A DNA stretch of 40,016 bases from a virus. The stretch spans positions 1 through 40,016 of the IMG/VR virus record IMGVR_UViG_3300048587_000950. One strand, given 5' to 3'. Below are positions 34,753 to 40,016 of this stretch, piece after piece; position 1 is the stretch's first letter, and every line of letters begins with the position of its first letter. The notes under the pieces are model-generated. The model was not told the origin of the DNA. It was given only the letters and a program-made list of their open reading frames with translations, and made no database searches. Made by a program: the position numbers and the translations under genes.

Positions 34753-37700
34753 ATGCGCACGCCACCGTTCACGCTGTCTGACGACTTTTTGGCCCCCTAC
34801 CAGACCATCACTCCGCCCTTCGGCTTCAACGGCCTGGGGGAGTTGGTGTATTTGCGGACGTACAGCCGCGTCAAAGCGGACGGCACGCAAGAACGGTGGT
34901 GGGAAACCGTGCGCCGCGTGGTGGAAGGCACGTACACCATGCAGAAGCGCTGGATCACTGAACACCACCTGGGCTGGAGCGAGCGCAAGGCGCAGCGCTC
35001 GGCGCAGGAGATGTACGATCGCATGTTCTACATGAAGTTCCTGCCGCCGGGTCGCGGGCTGTGGGCCATGGGCTCGCCGCTGACGGAAGGTCGGGAGACT
35101 TTTGCGGCCTTGAACAACTGCAGTTTTGTCAGCACGAAGGACCTGGCATCGGACCTGGCTGATCCGTTCACGTTCCTGATGGACGCCTCGATGCTGGGCA
35201 TCGGGGTGGGCTTCGACACCGCTGGGGCAGGCATGCTGGCGCTGCACGCGCCGAACCCGCTGCTGGCTGAGACTTACGTCGTGCCGGACACCCGTGAAGG
35301 CTGGGTGGAAGCCTTGAAGCTGAAGCTGCTGTCGTACTTCTGCCCGGATCAGGGTGTGGTGGAGTACGACTTCTCGCTGGTGCGTCCCGAGGGGGAGCCC
35401 ATTAAGGGCTTCGGTGGGGTGGCGGCGGGCCCTGGTCCGCTTAAGGACCTGCTGGGCGCCGTGGACGGGGTGCTCGAGCGCGAGCGGGCAACCGGCGACG
35501 GCACGTTGAGCGTGACTGGGATCACAGACATTTGCAACCTGACCGCCAAGTGCGTGGTAGCAGGTAACGTGCGTCGAAGTGCTCTCATTAGTTTCGGCGA
35601 AGCCGACGACGAGGAATTCCTCGACCTGAAGAATTACGAAGTGAATCCGCATCGCGCTGCATACGGGTGGACCAGCAACAACTCGGTGTTCGCCAAGCTT
35701 GGCATGGACTACGGTCCGAGCACTGAGCGCGTGGTGCGCAACGGTGAGCCGGGATACATGTGGCTGGAGAACGCGCAGGCCTACAGTCGCATGGTGGACG
35801 AGGCCGATTTCAAGGACGCGCGCGTGATGGGGACCAACCCCTGTGGTGAACAAGGATTGGAATCGTATGAGCTGTGCTGTGTCTCGGCCGACACTCGGAT
35901 CCATACTCGCGCAGGTGCGCTGCCGATTGGAGACCTCGTTGGGCAAGCTGTCGAGGTCTGGAACGGTGCAGAGTGGTCGGAAGTCACACCATACCTCGCG
36001 GGGTACAACAAGCAGATGTACCGGGTTACGCTGTCTGACGGCTCGTTTCTCGATGTGACCGACAACCATCGTTGGCTGGCGCGCCCCGACACAGCCCGCA
36101 AGTTCCGGGACATGACAACTCTGCAGCTGACGCCCGGCGATGTATTGCCTGAGTTCTCACTGGGAGACGTCGTTGGCGAAGCGCAGCCGATGGCGTACGA
36201 GTACGGCTTTTTTGCGGGTGATGGATACATGGACAAGGGTGTCCCCATGCTGGCGCTGTTCGGGGAGGCGAAACAGTCTATCACAAGCTCCATCTCGGGG
36301 CGCGTCTATGCGGAGGAGTTCCCGAAGGGGTACAACGTTTCGCGTCAGCGTGTCAACTTGGTGGACGTGTGTGATGCTGCGCTTGCGACACAGCTTCGGC
36401 GCAGTGACGGTCTTCCCGCGGAGGTGTTTACCTGGGACCGCGAGAGTACGGCGCAGTTTATCGCTGGATACATCGATGCTGACGGGTCCATTAGCAATTC
36501 CGGAACGGGCGGGGAAGGGCTCAAACTGCACGGCCCTGAAGGAAAGATGCGTGACGTGCAAACGCTGCTGCGGCGTATTGGTGTTGACCACGCGTCCGTG
36601 TATGTACTCAAGGGCCAGAAGAGCACGCTGACCATCAATGGCCGGGAGACGCATCGCAATTATGACCAGTGGGTTTGCCAGGTCCCCTCCTTCGAGGCGG
36701 ATGCGGTACCCACTCGGGTCAAAGTGCGTTCTTCCACCGCGAGTCGGTTTGCAAAGAACAATGCCCACCCTGAGGGTGCGCTGATTGACCGCGCACGGAA
36801 GCAGCGGGTGGTCAGCATTGTGCCGTTGGGTATGCAGGACAGCTACTGCTTCACCGAACCGAAGCGCGGTATGGGCGTGTTCGGCAACGTACTGACCTAC
36901 CAGTGCCTGGTGGAAACGTTCCCAACAAACCACGACTCGCTTGAAGACTATCAGCGCACCTTGAAGTTCGCGTACTTGTACGGCAAGACGGTCACCCTCG
37001 GACGCACGCACTGGGAGCGCACGAACCGGGTGATGCTCCGCAACCGCCGCATCGGATTGTCGCAGTCGGGCATTCAGCAGGCCGTGGCGAAGCTGGGCAT
37101 CGAGGAGTACCGAGAGTGGTGCGAGGCAGGATACGCCACCGTGCAGTACTACGACAAGGTGTATTCAGAGTGGCTGGCGATTCCGCGCTCGATCAAGGTC
37201 ACCACGGTCAAGCCCTCGGGGTCGGTGTCGCTGCTGGCAGGCGCCACGCCGGGTATGCACTGGCCGGAGGCGTTGACGTACGTGCGCCGCATGCGCCTGG
37301 GCCGCAACAGCGATCTGCTGCCTGCACTGCAGGCCGCGGGGTATCCGATCGAACCCGCGGTGGGCAGTGAAGACTCGACGTTGGTGGTGGAGATTCCGGT
37401 CCGCATCGGCGATGCCGTGCGCCCAGCCCACCAAGTGTCGATGTGGGAACAGCTGGCGATGGCCGCGTTTCTCCAGCGCTACTGGTCGGATAACCAGGTC
37501 TCGGCGACGGTCACCTTTGATCCGGCGACGGAAGGTCCGCAGCTGGCGCATGCGCTGGACTACTACCAGTACCAGCTCAAGGGCATTTCGTGCTTGCCGC
37601 GCACGCCTGCCGGGGCCTACGCCCAGATGCCATACGAGGCGATCACGGTCGAGGAATACGAAGCACGTGCCGCGGCGCTGACCCCCGTGCAGTTCGGGTC

Positions 37701-37758
37701 GACGCACGACGAGGCCGTGCCTGAGCGATTCTGCTCTAATGACACCTGTACGGTGTAA
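34753..37758 (+). CDS. Adenosylcobalamin-dependent ribonucleotide reductase (class II, RTPR-type) with intein
   Basis: 1001 aa, of which 659 are extein. It reduces ribonucleotides to deoxyribonucleotides using coenzyme B12 to make a thiyl radical. Extein motifs: P-P-G-R-G-L-W-A-M-G, N-N-C-S-F (C123, redox), M-L-G-I-G-V-G-F-D-T, N-P-C-G-E-Q (C364, radical cysteine), E-L-C (C375, second redox cysteine, 11 residues later) and a C-terminal C994-x-x-x-x-C999 shuttle pair. The monomeric triphosphate reductase of Lactobacillus is the closest known type. It complements ThyX. The intein at 35878-36903 must splice out for function. Supplies dNTPs for phage replication. Confidence 0.93.
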   Translation: MRTPPFTLSDDFLAPYQTITPPFGFNGLGELVYLRTYSRVKADGTQERWWETVRRVVEGTYTMQKRWITEHHLGWSERKAQRSAQEMYDRMFYMKFLPPGRGLWAMGSPLTEGRETFAALNNCSFVSTKDLASDLADPFTFLMDASMLGIGVGFDTAGAGMLALHAPNPLLAETYVVPDTREGWVEALKLKLLSYFCPDQGVVEYDFSLVRPEGEPIKGFGGVAAGPGPLKDLLGAVDGVLERERATGDGTLSVTGITDICNLTAKCVVAGNVRRSALISFGEADDEEFLDLKNYEVNPHRAAYGWTSNNSVFAKLGMDYGPSTERVVRNGEPGYMWLENAQAYSRMVDEADFKDARVMGTNPCGEQGLESYELCCVSADTRIHTRAGALPIGDLVGQAVEVWNGAEWSEVTPYLAGYNKQMYRVTLSDGSFLDVTDNHRWLARPDTARKFRDMTTLQLTPGDVLPEFSLGDVVGEAQPMAYEYGFFAGDGYMDKGVPMLALFGEAKQSITSSISGRVYAEEFPKGYNVSRQRVNLVDVCDAALATQLRRSDGLPAEVFTWDRESTAQFIAGYIDADGSISNSGTGGEGLKLHGPEGKMRDVQTLLRRIGVDHASVYVLKGQKSTLTINGRETHRNYDQWVCQVPSFEADAVPTRVKVRSSTASRFAKNNAHPEGALIDRARKQRVVSIVPLGMQDSYCFTEPKRGMGVFGNVLTYQCLVETFPTNHDSLEDYQRTLKFAYLYGKTVTLGRTHWERTNRVMLRNRRIGLSQSGIQQAVAKLGIEEYREWCEAGYATVQYYDKVYSEWLAIPRSIKVTTVKPSGSVSLLAGATPGMHWPEALTYVRRMRLGRNSDLLPALQAAGYPIEPAVGSEDSTLVVEIPVRIGDAVRPAHQVSMWEQLAMAAFLQRYWSDNQVSATVTFDPATEGPQLAHALDYYQYQLKGISCLPRTPAGAYAQMPYEAITVEEYEARAAALTPVQFGSTHDEAVPERFCSNDTCTV
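35878..36903 (+). mobile_element. Intein with LAGLIDADG homing endonuclease
   Basis: 342 codons. It begins Cys1 (C-V-S-A-D-T-R-I, block A), includes D-N-H-R-W-L (block B area), Y-G-F-F-A-G-D-G-Y (first LAGLIDADG), F-I-A-G-Y-I-D-A-D-G (second LAGLIDADG), and ends F-G-N-V-L-T-Y-Q, followed by the extein +1 Cys. It ends in Gln rather than the usual Asn, and the penultimate residue is Tyr instead of His. Both deviations occur in some active inteins. Codon use is more relaxed and less GC-rich than the exteins, consistent with later acquisition. It splits the gene between the redox Cys and Cys of E-L-C-C. Confidence 0.92.
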
Positions 37759-37768
37759 GGGGACGACG

Positions 37769-38092
37769 ATGCACCACAACACCAAGCCGCTCTTCGAAGA
37801 CATGCACGTGTGCTGCTTCCACCAGCAGTCCAGCTACGGCACGACCTACGGGGCGTACTCGGAGATTTGCTGCCACTGCGGCGCGCACCGGATGCGGTAC
37901 CCGGGCGTGCCGGAAGGGCACGGGCCGTACTACCCGCGGGACAACACCTGGATTCCGTACACACCGTTCTCGGGCGGCACCACGAGCGGCTCAGGAACGT
38001 CCTGGACGTTCGCCGAGTGTGCGAAGGACTGCCAACACCTGAACGACGGACGGTGCACGTGCGGCCCGACGATCACCAGGGCGCAGCCGTGA
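37769..38092 (+). CDS. Cys/His-rich protein, probable zinc binding
   Basis: 107 aa. Cysteine pairs V-C-C-F-H, I-C-C-H-C-G, then C-A-K-D-C and C-T-C near the end, with Y/G-rich stretches between (S-S-Y-G-T-T-Y-G-A-Y, P-Y-Y-P-R-D-N-T-W). Likely binds two zinc ions. It follows the RNR after ten bases and is coupled to the next gene by a four-base overlap, so an RNR-related role is possible. Function unknown. Confidence 0.55.
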   Translation: MHHNTKPLFEDMHVCCFHQQSSYGTTYGAYSEICCHCGAHRMRYPGVPEGHGPYYPRDNTWIPYTPFSGGTTSGSGTSWTFAECAKDCQHLNDGRCTCGPTITRAQP

Positions 38093-38358
38093 CCGAGCTG
38101 TACTACTTCTTCGACCCGCGGGACAAGGCGTGTACGGTTGGTGAACGCGTGGCGGCTGTTGCCGCCGCGCTGGAGCTGCCGATGCAGTCGCTGAGCGCGC
38201 GGGACGCTCCGGCCGGACGGTTGGTCCTGGCGTTTGGGCTGTTGGACATTCCCGCGGTCGTCGTGGTGCGCGACAAGCACTACGTGGCGACGATCGACGG
38301 GGCGGACCTGCGAAATGCGGTGCGCCTGGAGCGGCGCATCGCCCGGCTGATCGCGTGA
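38089..38358 (+). CDS. Thioredoxin/glutaredoxin-like protein, single cysteine
   Basis: 89 aa. T-E-L-Y-Y-F-F-D-P-R-D-K-A-C-T-V-G-E-R-V-A-A-V starts like a glutaredoxin (strand, then C-x-x-x, helix) and L-L-D-I-P-A-V-V-V-V-R-D has the cis-Pro loop of thioredoxin folds, then V-A-T-I-D-G. The active-site motif is C-T-V-G, so only one cysteine is present. Position next to RNR suggests it delivers or tunes electrons. A catalytically inactive adaptor is the alternative. Confidence 0.6.
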   Translation: MTELYYFFDPRDKACTVGERVAAVAAALELPMQSLSARDAPAGRLVLAFGLLDIPAVVVVRDKHYVATIDGADLRNAVRLERRIARLIA

Positions 38359-38495
38359 GCACGAAGAAGGCGGGCATGCTGACCACCTCGAAAGAGTGGG
38401 CCAAGCATTTGCGCGCGTACTGGAAGCGGAAATTCTGGAAACAAGAACGGAAAGCGGCGAAGACCTACACCAAGAAAGCCCCCTATGTCGATTAA
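38355..38495 (+). CDS. 46-aa lysine-rich protein
   Basis: GTG overlapping the previous TGA. W-A-K-H-L-R-A-Y-W-K-R-K-F-W-K-Q-E-R-K-A-A-K-T-Y-T-K-K-A is strongly basic and aromatic, suited to nucleic acid binding. Overlaps the next gene by 11 bases. Function unknown. Confidence 0.4.
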   Translation: MSTKKAGMLTTSKEWAKHLRAYWKRKFWKQERKAAKTYTKKAPYVD

Positions 38496-38652
38496 GCTGC
38501 TCGGGTGGGCCCTGGTGCTCGCGCTGTACGTGACCGTCCTGAGCTGGTTGTTGGAAGATCAAGGGACGTGCACCTGCACCGATTGTGGGGCGCGCTTTCC
38601 GCAGGGACGTCACAAGTGCCCGCAGACGGGCCGAACCAAGGTGTGCCGATGA
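38485..38652 (+). CDS. 55-aa membrane-anchored zinc-ribbon peptide
   Basis: S-I-K-L-L-G-W-A-L-V-L-A-L-Y-V-T-V-L-S-W-L-L is one membrane helix at the N-terminus, followed by C-T-C-T-D-C-G-A-R-F, H-K-C-P-Q, a four-cysteine-like knuckle. Overlaps the phosphoesterase start by four bases. Confidence 0.5.
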   Translation: MSIKLLGWALVLALYVTVLSWLLEDQGTCTCTDCGARFPQGRHKCPQTGRTKVCR

Positions 38653-39341
38653 TTGTGTTCCTGGGAGACTTGCACGGCCGGTGGCAACGCCTGGAAGAAC
38701 TCGACGTGCTCCTGGAACCCGGCGTGCCGGTGGTGCAGGTCGGGGATCTGGGCTGGTGGCCGCACTTGGTGCCGTACTGGGAAGCCTTGGGCCGGAGCCT
38801 GCAGCGCCCGGTGTATTGGATCGACGGTAATCACGAACATTTCCCGTCGTTGCCGCTGGAGGCGACGCGCCCCGTGGAACTCGCGCCGAACATGCACTAT
38901 GTCCCGCGCGGCACGATCCTGGAGCTGAACAACCTGCGGTTGGGGTGCATTGGTGGGGCGTCCAGTGTGAACTACCAAGCGTGCACGGCCGGGGTGGATT
39001 GGTTCTGGCAGGAAGAGCTGCGGCCGCGAGACCGGGCGCGCGTCAACGAGTGGGCGCTGCCCGACGTGGACGTGCTGGTCACCCACGCCGCTCCGCAGTC
39101 GGTCGTTAACGTGTACTGCCCAGCGCGTGAGCTTCCGAATTGGGGACTGCCGGTGACGTGGACGAGCCCGGTCGCGGAGTTCCTCGAAACCACCTGGCAG
39201 CGGCTGGGGCAACCCCCGCTGGTGTGTGGTCATTACCACCGACCGGTGCAGCACGACACCGTGCGCATTTTGGATATCGAAGAAGCCCTGGATTCGACGA
39301 CCTGGTTGCGTCGGTTGTTGCTCGTCCAAGAACTCGGGTAG
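38649..39341 (+). CDS. Calcineurin-like metallophosphoesterase
   Basis: 230 aa. Motifs: F-L-G-D-L-H-G-R (I), V-G-D-L-G-W (II), I-D-G-N-H-E (III), V-T-H-A-A-P (IV) and C-G-H-Y-H-R (V). Metal-dependent phosphoesterase; substrate may be a phosphoprotein, a nucleotide or a nucleic acid end. It ends the rightward genes. The smaller paralogue at 3818 is not closely similar outside these motifs. Confidence 0.88.
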   Translation: MIVFLGDLHGRWQRLEELDVLLEPGVPVVQVGDLGWWPHLVPYWEALGRSLQRPVYWIDGNHEHFPSLPLEATRPVELAPNMHYVPRGTILELNNLRLGCIGGASSVNYQACTAGVDWFWQEELRPRDRARVNEWALPDVDVLVTHAAPQSVVNVYCPARELPNWGLPVTWTSPVAEFLETTWQRLGQPPLVCGHYHRPVQHDTVRILDIEEALDSTTWLRRLLLVQELG

Positions 39342-39347
39342 CGGTCG

Positions 39348-39734
39348 TCAGGCGGGCGCCAGCCCGAGCCACACCAACGCGGGGTACCAGTCGTGGAACA
39401 CCCGCACGTGGGCCAGCACCCCGACCTTGAACAGCACCATCCGCGCGATCCCGGTCTGCTGGCCGGGGTAGACCACGATCGCGGTACTGCGCTCTTCTAA
39501 GAAATCATAGAGCTCGAGGCGTGACACAAACTGCTCGACGTCCGCCTCGGAACGCAGGGCGCGGATCTGACGAAAATCCAGGAGGACCTTTTGTGTCGTT
39601 GCCCACTCGGGCTGTTGGGAAAGCAAACGCAAGGCGGCGACCAAGTCTTCAACGGAACTGTCTCCCACCCCATGAGCAAAAGCACAGAGCTCCGCAGGGA
39701 CGAAGTGCCAAGCAAACGGGTACCAGCGTTGCAT
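39348..39734 (-). CDS. Unknown 128-aa protein, possibly STAS/SpoIIAA-like
   Basis: The only clear minus-strand gene. L-V-A-A-L-R-L-L-S-Q-Q, K-V-L-L-D-F-R-Q-I-R-A-L and T-A-I-V-V-Y-P-G-Q-Q-T-G-I-A-R-M, ending V-F-H-D-W-Y-P-A-L-V-W-L-G, resemble the alternating strands and helices of SpoIIAA-like host proteins. The orientation switch suggests it belongs to the flanking chromosome or a separate module. GAGG precedes its ATG. Moderately confident that it is real. Confidence 0.55.
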   Translation of the reverse strand: MQRWYPFAWHFVPAELCAFAHGVGDSSVEDLVAALRLLSQQPEWATTQKVLLDFRQIRALRSEADVEQFVSRLELYDFLEERSTAIVVYPGQQTGIARMVLFKVGVLAHVRVFHDWYPALVWLGLAPA

Positions 39735-39819
39735 AAGCCTCGACGCACTTTAGAAGTTGGGCAGGAATCCTAGGTGACCCCGCCCCCGCGCGCAACCCCT
39801 AACGACGTCTCCTGCAGGA

Positions 39820-39843
39820 CAATTGGTGACCCAATTGGTGACC
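39820..39843. repeat. 12-bp tandem repeat
   Basis: CAATTGGTGACC occurs twice in immediate succession (39820-39831 and 39832-39843), about 45 bases from the tRNA-like sequence. Could be arm-type recombinase binding sites or a remnant of a coding end. Confidence 0.6.
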
Positions 39844-39887
39844 GCCCCGCGCAAACCCGCATTCCATAAGGGCTTTCCGGCTCCGCC

Positions 39888-39931
39888 TGCGCTCCCAAAG
39901 CGGACGCGCTACCGGACTGCGCTACGCCCCG
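39888..39931 (-). pseudogene. 5' half of a tRNA-Pro gene (anticodon TGG)
   Basis: Read on the minus strand, the sequence begins CGGGGCGTAGCGC, with D-arm stem GCGC/GCGC and an anticodon loop TTTGGGA (anticodon complement at 39895-39897). The anticodon stem has one C-C mismatch and the T-arm and 3' acceptor strand are missing. It is therefore a truncated or rearranged tRNA-Pro, as left by an integration event. Confidence 0.6.
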
Positions 39932-40016
39932 CCGGTGCCACAATCTAGCAGGTCAGCCCCACGGCCACACGGCCCGGAGCGAGGCGACCGCGCGCCCGCG
40001 ATGGGAGACGCGGTGC

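Larger units (their letters stand above)
39735..40016. other. Right-end non-coding region
   Basis: Holds a 10-bp palindrome TCCTGCAGGA (39810-39819), a 12-bp tandem repeat and a tRNA-Pro 5' half. Beyond the tRNA start (39932-40016) nothing recognisable is visible. Confidence 0.5.

Noticed and set aside
39888-39931. Complete tRNA-Pro
   Set aside because: The T-arm and the 3' acceptor strand complementary to CGGGGCG are missing.
1-40016. CRISPR array linked to the Cas4-like gene
   Set aside because: No regularly spaced repeats of 24-40 bases occur anywhere in the window.

Overview
The window is a stretch of a large, GC-rich, densely packed mobile genome, most likely a dsDNA bacteriophage or a phage-plasmid of a high-GC bacterium. 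Evidence for this: almost every gene is on the + strand; neighbouring genes overlap by 1-14 bases (ATGA, GTGA or TAATG junctions); and the recognisable genes are typical phage nucleotide and DNA metabolism genes. These are ThyX, a B12-dependent ribonucleotide reductase interrupted by an intein, a DUF3310 protein, a SNF2/HARP-type helicase, a Cas4/RecB-like Fe-S nuclease, a tyrosine recombinase, a RuvB-like AAA+ ATPase and a GP88-like protein. No capsid, tail, terminase or lysis gene was seen, so virion identity is inferred from gene content. The host cannot be named.

Layout. (1) 1-4324: small unrecognised genes, including a tandem triplet (926-1709), ending in a metallophosphoesterase. (2) 4325-5160: a 245-base leader with four strong hairpins, one unknown gene with a strong ribosome binding site and G/C-ending codons, then a hairpin terminator, which looks like a highly expressed single-gene unit. 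(3) 5161-12157: a second tandem triplet, a 502-aa unknown protein, a WxCGG paralogue pair, an E1/ThiF-like protein, a 510-aa Cys/His plus zinc-ribbon protein, and an unknown 153-aa protein behind a terminator. (4) 12187-21336: thyX, a DUF6915-like gene, six tandem genes (14120-17391) including DUF6878-like members, a DUF3310 gene, a ceramidase/CREST-like membrane protein and a family ending in A-M-(A/T)-G. (5) 21409-27516: SNF2 helicase, small DpnD/PcfM-like proteins, a RelE-like protein and a GP88-like protein. (6) 27527-34673: a consensus sigma70 promoter, an acidic-tailed protein, tyrosine recombinase, membrane-anchored RuvB-like ATPase, a receiver-like/HTH protein, a strong terminator, a non-coding repeat region, a sigma-like protein, the Cas4-like nuclease and an SSB/SpoVG-like protein. 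(7) 34674-39341: RNR with intein, a thioredoxin-like gene, zinc-ribbon proteins and a second metallophosphoesterase. (8) 39348-40016: one minus-strand gene, a 12-bp tandem repeat and the 5' half of a tRNA-Pro gene, possibly an integration boundary.

Three things stand out. First, many small proteins from otherwise different families carry the same short helical module at the N- or C-terminus (roughly L-L-x-A-L-x-x-T-L-G), which suggests a shared docking partner or a modular origin. Second, a motif TAAGGT-N12-GYCGAAYA, whose first three bases are the stop codon of the preceding gene, recurs before unrelated genes. It resembles a sigma28-type promoter, and the window encodes a sigma-region-4-like protein that could read it. 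Third, an E1-like enzyme sits beside a protein with possible Cys/His catalytic residues and near DUF6878-like genes, recalling PRTRC/ubiquitin-like systems. These are inferences; no database search was possible.
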